NCBI GenBank assembly: GCA_047639555.1
Contig: JBLIOE010000019.1
Location: 5,810 to 69,809, forward strand
Direction: 5' to 3'
Source: JAJRXC01 sp047639555
GTDB taxonomy: Bacteria; Actinomycetota; Acidimicrobiia; Acidimicrobiales; Aldehydirespiratoraceae
Length of the DNA stretch: 64,000 nucleotides
The notes beneath the pieces were generated by a model. The model searched no databases and was not told the origin of the DNA. It saw only the letters and a list, made by a program, of their open reading frames with translations. The stretch's first letter is position 1; every line of letters begins with the position of its first letter. Of this stretch, positions 17,026 to 26,769 are shown in pieces. A program made the position numbers and the translations under genes.

Positions 17026-19404
17026 TTAGCCGCCGAGAATCGCTCGAAGGAGCCGTGAGGCACCGATCTTGTCGAGCGGCTCGTTGCCATTGCCACATTT
17101 GGGCGACTGGACACATGACGGGCATCCGGCGACACAGCCGCAGGCATCGATGACATCGGCCGTGGCGCCGAGGTGGCGAGCCCCGGCCTCCCACCCCAGC
17201 TCGGCGATACCCGCACCGCCGGGGTAGGCGTCGTACACAAAAATCGTGGGGGCGCCGGTGTCGTCATGGTGGGCGGTGGACACCCCGCCGACATCCCATC
17301 GATCACAGATGGTGAACAAGGGGAGCAGGCCGATCGCCGCGTGTTCGGCCGCGTGCAGAGTGCCGGCGATGTCGTCGCTGGCCGCGGCGACAAGGCCCGA
17401 ATCGACGGTGTACCAAAATGCTCGAGTGACGAGCCGCTGCTCGGGGAGGTCGAGGGTTTCGTTGGTGAGGATTTTTCGGGACCGAGTGTCGCGCAGCTGG
17501 TAGCCGGTCACTTGAGTGATCACTTCGACCGAACCGAGATGAAGCGTGGCCGCGCCAACGGTGCGGGTCTCGTCGACCTCAAGGACGCGGATGTCGGTGT
17601 TGCTGCGGGCCTGGGTGTAGTCCTTTCCGTCGGCCTCGACAACGCGGGCTTCTCGATCCTCGAGATCGAGGCGGACCACCTCGAAGGCGCGCCCTCGGTG
17701 GAGGTAGATCGCGCCGGTGTGGACCGACGAGTAGGCCCGGCTCTCATCGACGGTGCCGATCAGGCGTTGGGTGTCGTGATCAACGATTCGAATTTCGCCG
17801 GACGACCCGGACCGGAGGCTGATGCCCCTCGACGGGTAGCCGGTGCCGCACCAATGAGCGAACGGTTCTTCGGTGCCGTTGCGCCAGCGGCGCCGGAGAC
17901 GCAGGTGGTCGCTGCGGACAAGATCTCGCACCGCGTTGTGAAGCTCTTCTTCGCTCCACCAGCGAAGGTCGTCGTAGCTAATCGGCAGTTCGTAGGCGGC
18001 GCACGCGAGATGGGGATTGAGGACGAAGGGGTTGTCGGTGTTGACCACGGATGGTTCGGGCGGGCGCGAGAACACTTCTTCGGGGTGGGCCATCAGGTAG
18101 CGGTCGAGCTGGTCGTCGCCCCCCACCATCACCGTGACGGAAGCACTCCCTCGGCGCCCGGCGCGCCCGGCCTGCTGCCACATCGACGCGATCGTGCCCG
18201 GGAATCCGTTCATCACACACGCGTCGAGGCCGCCGATGTCGACGCCGAGTTCGAGGGCGGAGGTGGACACCACGCCGCGCAGGTTGCCGCCGAAGAGCTC
18301 GTGTTCGATCGCCCGCCGTTCCGCGGCGAGATACCCGCCTCGATAAGGCATGACCGAATCGCGGAGTGCGGCGGGTAGGCGTCGATTCACATCGGCCGCC
18401 ACCAGCTCGGTGCCCTTCCGAGATCGGCAGAAGGTGATCGTGCGATGGCCGGAGGCGACCAGAGCGGCAGTGACCGACGCACATTCGGAGTTGGCCGACG
18501 AGCGAGCCCCACTTTCCTGGTCGACTACGGGTGGGTCGAGCAGGGCGAACCGTCGGGGCCCGGCGGGCGAACCGTCGTTGGTGACTGCGGTAACCGGCGC
18601 CGCACACAGTGCCGATGCCAGCCGGGCCGGGTCGCCAATCGTGGCCGAGCAAAAGATGAAGGTGGGGTCGGCGCCATAGTGGCGACAGATGCGGCGGAGG
18701 CGCCGCAGGATATGAGCGACGTGGGTGCCGAATACACCGCGCAAGACGTGGAGCTCATCGATCACGACATATCGGAGTCGCATGAGTAGGGCATCCCACT
18801 TGACGTGCCGGGGGAGCAGGCCACCGTGCAACATCTCCGGATTGGTGAGGAGCACGTTGGCGTGGACGCGGATCCACGCTTTCTCTTCGGCGCTCGCATC
18901 GCCGTCGTAGGCCCCGGCCACCAGCGCGGGGAAGTCGAGCGCGGTGAGGGCTCGCAGCTGATCGTGGGCGAGCGCCTTGGTGGGGTAGAGGATCAGCGCG
19001 GTGCCGGGCTTGATTGGATCGATCACTGCCTCGGCGATCGGCAGCTGGAAGCAGCGACTCTTTCCTGAAGCGGTGCCAGTGGCGATGACGACGTTTCCGC
19101 CATCTCTCGCCCGGTCAATCGCTTCGACTTGGTGGGTCCAAAGGGGAAGGTCGGTGACCCGGTGCTCGAGCGCGGTGGGCAGGGGCCGAGCGAGCGCACC
19201 GAAACGCTCGACGCGCTCATCGAGATGTTCGATATGCACCAGCCGACCATCGTCGGTGAGCTCTTGCAGCAGCTCCTCGAAGGCCGGCGTGTGGGGGAGT
19301 GCTGGTGGTGCGAGTCGGAGGTTTGGCGCGTCGGCGATCGCGGGATCGGCCAGCCCGGAAGTCGACGGTGACTCGAGCGGCGTCGGCTCTGGAGCGAGCG
19401 CCAT
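17026..19404 (-). CDS. DEAD/DEAH-box helicase with DUF1998 domain (MrfA/YprA family)
   Basis: A 792-residue superfamily 2 helicase. Walker A is ATGTASGKS (108-116), motif II is DELH (216-219), motif III is SATIGD and motif VI is QQAGRAGRRG. The C-terminal DUF1998 region ends with the cysteine cluster CGCVAGCPSCVQSPKCG, which in MrfA binds zinc. Family knowledge: MrfA is a 3'-5' DNA helicase linked to repair of mitomycin C damage. The same helicase lies beside topA and tad genes in other Actinobacteria. Confidence 0.9.
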   Translation of the reverse strand: MALAPEPTPLESPSTSGLADPAIADAPNLRLAPPALPHTPAFEELLQELTDDGRLVHIEHLDERVERFGALARPLPTALEHRVTDLPLWTHQVEAIDRARDGGNVVIATGTASGKSRCFQLPIAEAVIDPIKPGTALILYPTKALAHDQLRALTALDFPALVAGAYDGDASAEEKAWIRVHANVLLTNPEMLHGGLLPRHVKWDALLMRLRYVVIDELHVLRGVFGTHVAHILRRLRRICRHYGADPTFIFCSATIGDPARLASALCAAPVTAVTNDGSPAGPRRFALLDPPVVDQESGARSSANSECASVTAALVASGHRTITFCRSRKGTELVAADVNRRLPAALRDSVMPYRGGYLAAERRAIEHELFGGNLRGVVSTSALELGVDIGGLDACVMNGFPGTIASMWQQAGRAGRRGSASVTVMVGGDDQLDRYLMAHPEEVFSRPPEPSVVNTDNPFVLNPHLACAAYELPISYDDLRWWSEEELHNAVRDLVRSDHLRLRRRWRNGTEEPFAHWCGTGYPSRGISLRSGSSGEIRIVDHDTQRLIGTVDESRAYSSVHTGAIYLHRGRAFEVVRLDLEDREARVVEADGKDYTQARSNTDIRVLEVDETRTVGAATLHLGSVEVITQVTGYQLRDTRSRKILTNETLDLPEQRLVTRAFWYTVDSGLVAAASDDIAGTLHAAEHAAIGLLPLFTICDRWDVGGVSTAHHDDTGAPTIFVYDAYPGGAGIAELGWEAGARHLGATADVIDACGCVAGCPSCVQSPKCGNGNEPLDKIGASRLLRAILGG

Positions 19405-19498
19405 TTGACGATGTTACGAGAAGGGTGTGACCAAATCACATGGTTGTGGTCCTCCGGCGGTTCCGTATGGCGGCGTCGGCGTATTACCGTCTCTCTTC

Positions 19499-19849
19499 GT
19501 GCAGATTGTTACGCACTCACACCAGGAAGGGCCGTGGACTGTCATCACTGTCGCGGGCGAGCTTGATGTGGTGGGTGGGCCCGACCTTCGCCAGGCGATC
19601 ATGGCCGAGGTTCGGGTGGGAAATCATCAGCTCGTGCTTGATCTCTCCGGTGTCGACTTCATCGATTCGTTTGGCCTGGGTGTGGTGATTGGCGCACTGA
19701 AGCGTGTCCGTATCCTTGATGGCGATCTGCGGCTCGTCGTGCCTGAGCCGCGGGTGCGTCGCGTCTTTGAGGTCTGTGATCTGGATCGCGTCTTTGACTT
19801 TCACGCGTCGGTCGACGCAGCAGTTGAGGATGGGGCGGTTCGTCGATGA
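19499..19849 (+). CDS. Anti-sigma factor antagonist (STAS domain)
   Basis: A 116-residue single STAS domain of the SpoIIAA/RsbV type. The phosphorylatable Ser57 lies in DFIDSFGLGVV, the family's key site. The partner kinase/anti-sigma factor is encoded directly downstream with an ATGA overlap. GTG 19499 gives the normal family length, although the frame opens at 19427. Phosphorylation of Ser57 by the partner would control release of a sigma factor. No SigF-type factor is encoded here. Confidence 0.88.
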   Translation: MQIVTHSHQEGPWTVITVAGELDVVGGPDLRQAIMAEVRVGNHQLVLDLSGVDFIDSFGLGVVIGALKRVRILDGDLRLVVPEPRVRRVFEVCDLDRVFDFHASVDAAVEDGAVRR

Positions 19850-20340
19850 GCGATGGCACCGCCGGCGACGAGATGGCGGTGGCCGATTTTCGTCCGGGTG
19901 AAATCGTCCTCGAGATACCGGCGCGAACCGAATACGTCTCGTTGGTGCGAGTCGTCGTTGCGGCCGCCGCCGAGATCGAGCCCGACATGGACTCGGCGCG
20001 GATCGATGATCTACGCGTCGCAGTGTCGGAAGCCACGACGAACGCGATCGAGGCGCACGACCTCCATGGAGTCATCGATCGCATCCGTATCCAGTGCAAT
20101 CTCGCGGATGATGAAATCGCCGTGGTCGTTCACGACCAGGGAATGGGGTTCGAGCCTGACGAGGTTCCCACCCTTCCGGAGCCTGATTCGCCCGAGCGAT
20201 TGCTTCACGAATCCGGACTGGGCGTGCACCTGATGCAGATGCTGGCGGACGAGTCAGAGATCTCTGCCACCGACTCCGGCACCGACGTTCGTTTCGTCGT
20301 CTATTCGTCGAAGCGTCGCCGCAGGGATTCAGACGGATAG
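19846..20340 (+). CDS. Anti-sigma factor / serine kinase, RsbW-like (HATPase_c_2)
   Basis: A 164-residue GHKL ATPase. The N box is SEATTNAIEAH (61-71), the G1 box is HDQGMGFEPDE and the G2 box is SGLGVHLMQML. These are the ATP site of SpoIIAB/RsbW anti-sigma kinases, which bind a sigma factor and phosphorylate their STAS antagonist. The four-base overlap with the STAS gene supports a functional pair. It is followed 15 bases later by nhaA, which may be co-transcribed. Confidence 0.87.
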   Translation: MSDGTAGDEMAVADFRPGEIVLEIPARTEYVSLVRVVVAAAAEIEPDMDSARIDDLRVAVSEATTNAIEAHDLHGVIDRIRIQCNLADDEIAVVVHDQGMGFEPDEVPTLPEPDSPERLLHESGLGVHLMQMLADESEISATDSGTDVRFVVYSSKRRRRDSDG

Positions 20341-20355
20341 CGTTTCCCTCCGTCT

Positions 20356-21720
20356 ATGGCCCACGACGATCTTCCGTTCTCTCCTTACACCTGGATTGGT
20401 AGCGATCGCCGTTTGGCGCGTGCCGTCGGACGGCCGGTCCGGAACTTTCTGCGGATCGAAGCGGCGGGCGGCATATTGCTCGTCGTCGCGACGATTACTG
20501 CGCTCGTCTGGGCTAATTCGCCATGGAGCGCTTCTTACAACGACATCCTCGACACGCACATCGCGCTTGCGGTAGGCGACCTCATCCAGCTCGATGAGTC
20601 CGTGCTTCATTGGATCAACGATGCGCTGATGGCCGTCTTCTTCTTCGTGGTTGGTCTGGAAATCAAACGTGAGCTGGTCGTCGGCGAGCTGCGGGATCCC
20701 CGAGCGGCGGCCCTCCCGGCGATCGCGGCAATCGGCGGCATGGTCGTGCCCGCTGGTATCTACATTCTGTTCAACTCGAGCGGCATGGAGTTCGACGGCT
20801 GGGGTATCCCGATGGCCACCGACATCGCCTTTGCGATCGGTGTTGTCTCACTTCTCGGCAATCGTGTGCCGAGCGCCATGAAGGTGTTCTTGCTCACCCT
20901 TGCGATCGTCGATGACATTGGCGCAATCGCGATCATCGCGATTTTCTATACCGACGACTTCTCGTCGGGCTGGTTCCTGCTTGCGATGTTGGCCATCGGT
21001 GTGGTGCTGCTGATGCGTCTCGCGAAGATCTGGTGGATCCCGGCCTATGTGGTCGTGGGGTTCTTCGTGTGGCTTGCCGTATTCGAGTCCGGAATCCACG
21101 CCACGATCGCCGGTGTCGTCCTTGGCCTCCTTACTCCGGCCGTGCCGCTGAAGCTGGAGTCAGAAGAGCAAGATGTCGACGATCTGATCCGTCGAGCCGC
21201 GCGTGGTGATGCCAGTGCCCCGGTGGTGCGGCGGGCCAACTTCGAACTGAAAGAACAGGTCTCCGTGGTCGAGCGACTCGAAGACGCGCTGCACCCCTTC
21301 TCGAGCTATTTCATCATTCCGATTTTTGCGCTTGCGAACGCGGGTGTAGCGCTCTCAAGCGACACGCTCCGCAACGCGGTTACCAGCCCCATCACCCTCG
21401 GCGTGGCGGGCGGCCTAGTGGTCGGCAAGATGATCGGCGTCTCGCTCGCGACGTTCATCGCGGTGCGAACTGGGATTGCCTCACTTCCTCGGGCCGCAAC
21501 ATGGACCCACGTATTCGGCCTTTCTGCGATGGCGGGCATCGGCTTCACTGTGTCGCTCTTCATTACCGGCCTCGCCTTCGACGATCCCCTCGCTGACCAG
21601 GCCCGGATCGGCATCCTGGCGGCTTCGGTGATCGCTGCGGTGATTGGTTCCTTGATTCTCCTTCAGGCGAAAGAGGTCGTGGAAATCGAGATCGACGACC
21701 CGGTCCCCGCGGGCGTTTAA
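20356..21720 (+). CDS. nhaA: Na+/H+ antiporter NhaA
   Basis: A 454-residue inner-membrane antiporter exporting Na+ in exchange for H+. It has about twelve membrane segments. The conserved region ATDIAFAIGVVSLLG and the paired aspartates in LAIVDDIGAIAIIA correspond to the ion-binding Asp residues of NhaA. An extra loop of about 60 residues (around residues 255-310, SEEQDVDDLIRRAARG onward) and a C-terminal tail make it longer than the E. coli protein. ATG 20356 follows the anti-sigma gene by 15 bases. Confidence 0.93.
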   Translation: MAHDDLPFSPYTWIGSDRRLARAVGRPVRNFLRIEAAGGILLVVATITALVWANSPWSASYNDILDTHIALAVGDLIQLDESVLHWINDALMAVFFFVVGLEIKRELVVGELRDPRAAALPAIAAIGGMVVPAGIYILFNSSGMEFDGWGIPMATDIAFAIGVVSLLGNRVPSAMKVFLLTLAIVDDIGAIAIIAIFYTDDFSSGWFLLAMLAIGVVLLMRLAKIWWIPAYVVVGFFVWLAVFESGIHATIAGVVLGLLTPAVPLKLESEEQDVDDLIRRAARGDASAPVVRRANFELKEQVSVVERLEDALHPFSSYFIIPIFALANAGVALSSDTLRNAVTSPITLGVAGGLVVGKMIGVSLATFIAVRTGIASLPRAATWTHVFGLSAMAGIGFTVSLFITGLAFDDPLADQARIGILAASVIAAVIGSLILLQAKEVVEIEIDDPVPAGV

Positions 21721-21787
21721 CCCCATTTTTCTACGTCGTCGGCGATTCTGCCGATCGACGAATTTGCGCATTGTTTGTCGGAAACAG

Positions 21788-21816
21788 TTGACAAGCACCT
21801 CAGAGATCGGTTTGGT
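21788..21816 (+). promoter_or_regulatory. Weak candidate promoter for topA
   Basis: A perfect -35 TTGACA (21788-21793) is followed 17 bases later by TTTGGT (21811-21816), a poor -10. The GTG of topA starts nine bases later, so transcripts from it would be almost leaderless. This rests only on the hexamer and spacing. Confidence 0.3.
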
Positions 21817-21824
21817 TCGTCACC

Positions 21825-24608
21825 GTGCCCAACGCCCTCGTAATCGTCGAATCCCCGGCGAAAGCCAAGAAAATTGCCGAGTACCTCGGTGATGGATACA
21901 CCGTGGAGTCGTCCATCGGTCATGTCCGCGACCTCCCGCGCAATGCCGCCGATGTGCCCAAGGCGTACAAGGCGGAGAAGTGGGCCCGCACCGGTATCGA
22001 CGTCGACAACGGCTTCAAGCCGCTTTACGTGGAGAACAGTGACAAGAAGGACCACATCCGGCTCCTGAAGTCACTCTTGAAGGAAGCCGACGAGCTGTAC
22101 CTCGCAACGGATGAGGATCGCGAGGGCGAGGCGATTGCTTGGCATCTCATTGAGGTCCTGAACCCGCAGGTGCCGGTCAAGCGTATGGTGTTCCACGAGA
22201 TCACCAAGAAGGCGATTCAGGCCGCGATCGACCAACCTCGCGAACTCGACCGCAAGATGGTCGATGCGCAGGAGGCCCGTCGAATTCTCGATCGGCTCTA
22301 CGGCTACGAAGTGTCGCCGGTGCTCTGGAAGAAGGTCATGCCGCAGCTGTCGGCGGGCCGTGTCCAAAGTGTTGGCACTCGGCTTGTGGTCGAACGAGAA
22401 CGCGAACGTATGGCGTTTCTCTCCGCTGGTTATTGGGATGTGAAGGGCCAATTCGCAGCCGCCGACGGTGACAGCCGAGAATTCAGCGCCGCGCTTGCCC
22501 AGATCGACGGAGCCCGTCTTGCGAGCGGTCGCGATTTCGGTGACGACGGTCGACTCTCGCGTGACGATGTTGTGGTGCTCGACGAGGCCGGGGCTACTTC
22601 TCTGGTCGACGATCTTGAGGGTGTGCCGTATGAGGTGCGGTCCCGCGAGTCGAAGCCTTACCGTCGCCGTCCGGCCGCACCATTCATCACCTCCACTTTC
22701 CAGCAGGAGGCGGGCAACAAGCTTGGCCTGTCCTCCGCGATGGCGATGCGGGCGGCGCAAGGTCTCTACGAGAAGGGCTACATCACCTACATGCGTACCG
22801 ACAGCACCACGCTGTCCGACACCGCGCTGCAGGCTGCCCGTTCGATGATCTCGGAGCGTTACGGCAAGGACTTCTTGCCCGACGAGGCTCGTGCGTATAC
22901 GAAGAAGTCGAAGAACGCTCAGGAGGCTCACGAGGCCATCCGACCCGCCGGCGACGCGTTCATGCTGCCCGACACTGTGGCTAACGAAGTGCCGATCTCG
23001 GAAGCTCGCGTGTATGAGCTGATCTGGAAGCGCACGGTTGCTTCGCAGATGACCGATTGCACGGGCGAAACCGTGCAGTTGCGGTTGGGCGCTTCCAGCT
23101 CTGGGGGCAAGGACGTCGAGTTCAACGCCACCGGCACGGTTATCCAGCATCGCGGTTTCCGTGAGGCCTACGAAGAGACCGTCGAGAAGGAGCGCGGCGC
23201 CGAAGACACCAACGTCGACGACGAACGACGGCTGCCGCCGCTCGAAAAGGGCGACGCAGCCGTCTCGGTTGCCCCGCTGGTCTTCGAAGGCCATGAGACA
23301 CAGCCGCCATCCCGCTTCACGGAGGCCTCGCTCGTGAAGCGTTTGGAAGACATTGGTGTTGGTCGGCCGTCTACCTACGCGTCGATCATCGGAACGATTC
23401 AGGACCGCGGCTACGTCTGGAAAAAGGGTTCCGCCCTGGTTCCGTCGTGGACGGCCTTCTCCGTCACCAACGTGATGGAAGGTCACTTCCCGAACCTCGT
23501 TGACTACGCGTTTACCGCGAAGATGGAAGACGATCTCGACAAGATCGCCTCCGGTACCGAAGAGGCCGAGCCTTGGCTCACCCGCTTCTACTTCGGTGAG
23601 GGCGGCGAAGACGGCGAACCGGGTCTGAAAGAGAAGGTATCGAGCCGTCTCCCCGAGATCGATGCGCGTCTCGTCAACACCATTCCGCTCGGCATGTCGG
23701 AAGACGGCAAGCCGGTCGTCGTTCGAGTCGGCAAGTTTGGCCCCTACGTCCAGAAGGGCGATAGCGAGGTCAAAGAAGAGAACTCCACGGCCTCGATTCC
23801 CGACGATGTGCCGCCTGATGAACTGACGCTCGCCAAGGCGATGGAGTTCCTCGAGATGCCCCGCGAAGGGCGCGTGCTTGGGCCGGACCCGGAAACGGGG
23901 ATGGACATCTTCGCGAAGGCCGGTCGGTTCGGTCCCTATGTGCAGGTCGGCACCTTCGAGGAGTTCGACGGCACCGACGAGAAGCCGAAGTCGGCATCGC
24001 TCTTCGCGACAATGTCGCTCGAAGAGATCACGCTCCCGGAAGCGCTTGAGCTCCTGTCGCTCCCACGCACCGTGGGCGCGGACCCGGCCGACGGTGAAGT
24101 GATCACCGTGCAGAACGGTCGTTACGGGCCTTATGTGAAGAAGGGCAAAGACAGCCGCAGCCTCGAGAAGGAAGAGCAGTTGCTCACCATCGCGCTGGAG
24201 GAGTGCCTGGTCATCCTGGCTCAGCCCAAGCGGGGCCGTGGTCAGGTTGCGAAGCCGCCGCTGCGGGAGATGGGCCCTGATCCCGAGTCGGGTCAGGAAA
24301 TGATCGTGAAGGACGGCCGCTTCGGCCCCTACGTCACCGACGGCGAATACAACGCTTCGCTCCGCAAGGGCGACACCGTCGAAGAACTCACAGTCGACCG
24401 CGCGGCCGAACTGCTCGCCGACCGCCGGGCCAAGGGCCCGGCGAAGAAGGCCAAGAAAAAGAAGGCCGCCAAGAAGAAGGCCACGAAGAAGAAGGCGACC
24501 AAGAAGAAGGCGACCAAGAAGAAGGCCGTCAAGAAAGCGGCCGCGAAGCCAACGACAGAGGCGACTCCCGACGCGGTGGCCGCCGAAACCGCTGAGGTCG
24601 CTGAGTAG
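21825..24608 (+). CDS. topA: DNA topoisomerase I
   Basis: A 927-residue type IA topoisomerase that relaxes negative supercoils. The Toprim domain begins with LVIVESPAKAKKI and holds LATDEDREGEAIAWHL. The active-site Tyr is in GYITYMRTDSTTLS. The C-terminal half has no zinc fingers but repeats of GRFGPYVQ type (near 23730, 23930, 24125 and 24320), as in other actinobacterial TopA. The last 60 residues are a lysine-rich tail with several KKKAT units, known in mycobacteria and Streptomyces to raise processivity. GTG 21825 is the start. Confidence 0.95.
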   Translation: MPNALVIVESPAKAKKIAEYLGDGYTVESSIGHVRDLPRNAADVPKAYKAEKWARTGIDVDNGFKPLYVENSDKKDHIRLLKSLLKEADELYLATDEDREGEAIAWHLIEVLNPQVPVKRMVFHEITKKAIQAAIDQPRELDRKMVDAQEARRILDRLYGYEVSPVLWKKVMPQLSAGRVQSVGTRLVVERERERMAFLSAGYWDVKGQFAAADGDSREFSAALAQIDGARLASGRDFGDDGRLSRDDVVVLDEAGATSLVDDLEGVPYEVRSRESKPYRRRPAAPFITSTFQQEAGNKLGLSSAMAMRAAQGLYEKGYITYMRTDSTTLSDTALQAARSMISERYGKDFLPDEARAYTKKSKNAQEAHEAIRPAGDAFMLPDTVANEVPISEARVYELIWKRTVASQMTDCTGETVQLRLGASSSGGKDVEFNATGTVIQHRGFREAYEETVEKERGAEDTNVDDERRLPPLEKGDAAVSVAPLVFEGHETQPPSRFTEASLVKRLEDIGVGRPSTYASIIGTIQDRGYVWKKGSALVPSWTAFSVTNVMEGHFPNLVDYAFTAKMEDDLDKIASGTEEAEPWLTRFYFGEGGEDGEPGLKEKVSSRLPEIDARLVNTIPLGMSEDGKPVVVRVGKFGPYVQKGDSEVKEENSTASIPDDVPPDELTLAKAMEFLEMPREGRVLGPDPETGMDIFAKAGRFGPYVQVGTFEEFDGTDEKPKSASLFATMSLEEITLPEALELLSLPRTVGADPADGEVITVQNGRYGPYVKKGKDSRSLEKEEQLLTIALEECLVILAQPKRGRGQVAKPPLREMGPDPESGQEMIVKDGRFGPYVTDGEYNASLRKGDTVEELTVDRAAELLADRRAKGPAKKAKKKKAAKKKATKKKATKKKATKKKAVKKAAAKPTTEATPDAVAAETAEVAE

Positions 24609-24652
24609 TTTCCACTCAGTAACCGCGGCAGTGAGCGCCTAGGGTTCGTGCG

Positions 24653-26164
24653 GTGGGAGAAGGATCTTCGAGCAGCGCGTCCCGTATGGGCGAAGCGATG
24701 TCCTCGGCGCGACCAAGTGGTCGAATCGAGTCCTGGTTTGGCTCGCGGGAGTTCTTCCGACTTTGGATCGCCCAGGTCATCTCGGCCACCGGTGACTGGC
24801 TCGGCCTCATCGCCACGATTGCACTGGCCACGCGCCTCACGAGCGACGGCACGGAGGGAACGGCGATCGCGCTCGTGCTCGCCACCCGCATCGCACCAGG
24901 GTTCTTCCTCGCGACGGCGGCCGGTGTCATCGTCGATCGCTTCGACCGCAAGCGACTCCTGCTCGTCTGCGATGTTGGTCGTGCCGCGGTGTTCTTTACG
25001 CTGCCGTTCGTCGACTCGCTCTTCGGCCTAGTCGTCGCGTCGTTCCTGCTCGAGATCTTCACGATGTTGTGGTCGCCAGCGAAGGAAGCGATCGTTCCCA
25101 ACATTGTTCCGAAGGAAAAACTCACCACCGCGAACTCACTGAACGTGGCTGCGGCCTACGGCATGTTCCCGGTTGCCGCCGGTCTCGCGGCGCTCCTCGC
25201 CAAGGCGGCGGAGTCGTTGCCGGCGGAGGGTTGGGTGAACACCTGGCGTCTCAACGAAGAGGGCCTCGCGTTCTATGTCGACGGCCTCTCGTTTCTGCTG
25301 ACGGCGCTCATCATCTACACGATTTCTTTCCCTCGTCGCACTCGAGCCGAACGTCACGGCAACGAGAAGGGCAACTGGGACCTCGGCGGTGCCTGGCGTG
25401 AGCTTCGCGAGGGGTGGCGGTTCATCGCCGTAAATCCGATCGTGCGAGCGGTCAACATCGGTCTCGGTGTGGGAATCATCGGCGGGGGCATGCTTGTGCC
25501 GCTCGGTGCCCTCTACGTCGATGAATTGATCGTCGGCGACGATGCTGATTTCAAGCTGCTCCTTTTCGCGCTCGGTGTCGGGATGGCGCTCGGTGTCGTC
25601 ACCGCGTCGCTGGTACAAAACAAGATCAATCGCGCTGCGACGTTCCCCGTGGCGTTGGTGGTGGCCGGTGGCGCGCTTCTGGTGGCGTCGTCGTCGCCCT
25701 TCCTGTCGGTGGTCGTCCCCGTGATCGGCGTCGTTGGCTTTGCGGCCGGACCGATCTATGTCCTGGGCTTCACCCTTCTTCACGAGAATGTCGAAGACGA
25801 GCTCCGCGGCCGTGTGTTTTCCGCCCTTCTTGTGCTCGTCCGGTTCTGTATGTTGTTCGCGCTGGCGGTTGCGCCGCTTGTCTCGGAGGGCCTCGACACC
25901 CTGTCGAACCGCTGGTGGGACCGCGACATTGATCTCTTTGGCTTCACCATGATGGTGCCCGGCGTCCGCCTCAGTCTTTGGCTGGCATCGATCACGATTA
26001 TCGGCGCCGGCCTGCTCGCGTCGTGGAGCCTGCGAGCGGGGAGTGGTGCCTATCTCGGCCGCCATCTCATGCCAAAAGACGACTCCACCGACCCGGATGA
26101 GACGTCGATCGATCTCGACGCGGCCGGCACCTCCGTTGAATCCGTGAGCGAAGACATCCTGTGA
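24653..26164 (+). CDS. MFS-type membrane transporter upstream of tmk
   Basis: A 503-residue major facilitator protein with about twelve membrane helices and the motif DRFDRKRLL after helix 2. It resembles the MFS half of the large MFS-thymidylate kinase proteins found in Streptomyces-type genomes. The C-terminus is acidic and cytoplasmic. Its stop overlaps the tmk start as GTGA, so the two proteins are made together. Start at GTG 24653; ATG 24686 or 24698 are possible. The transported substrate is unknown. Confidence 0.82.
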   Translation: MGEGSSSSASRMGEAMSSARPSGRIESWFGSREFFRLWIAQVISATGDWLGLIATIALATRLTSDGTEGTAIALVLATRIAPGFFLATAAGVIVDRFDRKRLLLVCDVGRAAVFFTLPFVDSLFGLVVASFLLEIFTMLWSPAKEAIVPNIVPKEKLTTANSLNVAAAYGMFPVAAGLAALLAKAAESLPAEGWVNTWRLNEEGLAFYVDGLSFLLTALIIYTISFPRRTRAERHGNEKGNWDLGGAWRELREGWRFIAVNPIVRAVNIGLGVGIIGGGMLVPLGALYVDELIVGDDADFKLLLFALGVGMALGVVTASLVQNKINRAATFPVALVVAGGALLVASSSPFLSVVVPVIGVVGFAAGPIYVLGFTLLHENVEDELRGRVFSALLVLVRFCMLFALAVAPLVSEGLDTLSNRWWDRDIDLFGFTMMVPGVRLSLWLASITIIGAGLLASWSLRAGSGAYLGRHLMPKDDSTDPDETSIDLDAAGTSVESVSEDIL

Positions 26165-26769
26165 ACGGACGACTCATCGCATTCGAAGGGGCCGACGCCT
26201 CCGGCAAGTCCACGCAAGCGCGGCGTCTGGGCGAGCGCCTCGGCGTCGAGGTCACCTTCCAGTTCGGAGCGACCAACATCGGCAGCGCGATCCGTTCGAT
26301 CGTCCTTGACCCCGCCAACGATGAGCTCGACGATCGGGCCGAAGCCTTAATGATCATTGCCGACAAGGCGCAACATGTGGCCGAGATTGTTGGCCCGGCC
26401 CTGGACCGCGGCGACACGATCATCTCCGATCGATTCACGGCTTCGACGGTCGCATATCAGGGCTACGGGCGGGGGCTCAACCTCGGCCATCTGCGGGCCA
26501 CGATGGCGTTCGCTACTCACGGCATCGAACCCGACCTCACGGTGCTCCTCGATGTGGATCTGGCGGTTGCTCGTGCTCGTCTCGGCGATCAAATCGACCG
26601 CATCGAGGGTGCGGGCGCAGAATTCCATCAGCGGGTGCGTAACGGCTATCTCGAGCTGGCTGCCGCGGATCCCGAACGTTGGCTCGTTGTCGATGCCGGC
26701 GGCACCGTCGATGAAGTGGCCGCTCGTGTCGACGCGGCCGTCGACGGATGGTTGGATCGGTCCCCATGA
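26161..26769 (+). CDS. tmk: Thymidylate kinase
   Basis: A 202-residue dTMP kinase supplying dTDP for DNA synthesis. The P-loop is EGADASGKST (residues 9-18). The DR motif with thymidine-binding residues is SDRFTASTVAYQGYGRG, and the LID region RLGDQIDRIEGAG follows. GTG 26161 overlaps the MFS stop, and the stop overlaps the holB start (ATGA). The order topA-MFS-tmk-holB matches actinobacterial gene neighbourhoods. Confidence 0.93.
   Translation: MNGRLIAFEGADASGKSTQARRLGERLGVEVTFQFGATNIGSAIRSIVLDPANDELDDRAEALMIIADKAQHVAEIVGPALDRGDTIISDRFTASTVAYQGYGRGLNLGHLRATMAFATHGIEPDLTVLLDVDLAVARARLGDQIDRIEGAGAEFHQRVRNGYLELAAADPERWLVVDAGGTVDEVAARVDAAVDGWLDRSP

Noticed and set aside
22071..23486. Long antisense frame of 471 codons opposite topA
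   Set aside because: The plus strand is an intact topA; long antisense frames are expected in high-GC genes, and the peptide has no recognisable family.
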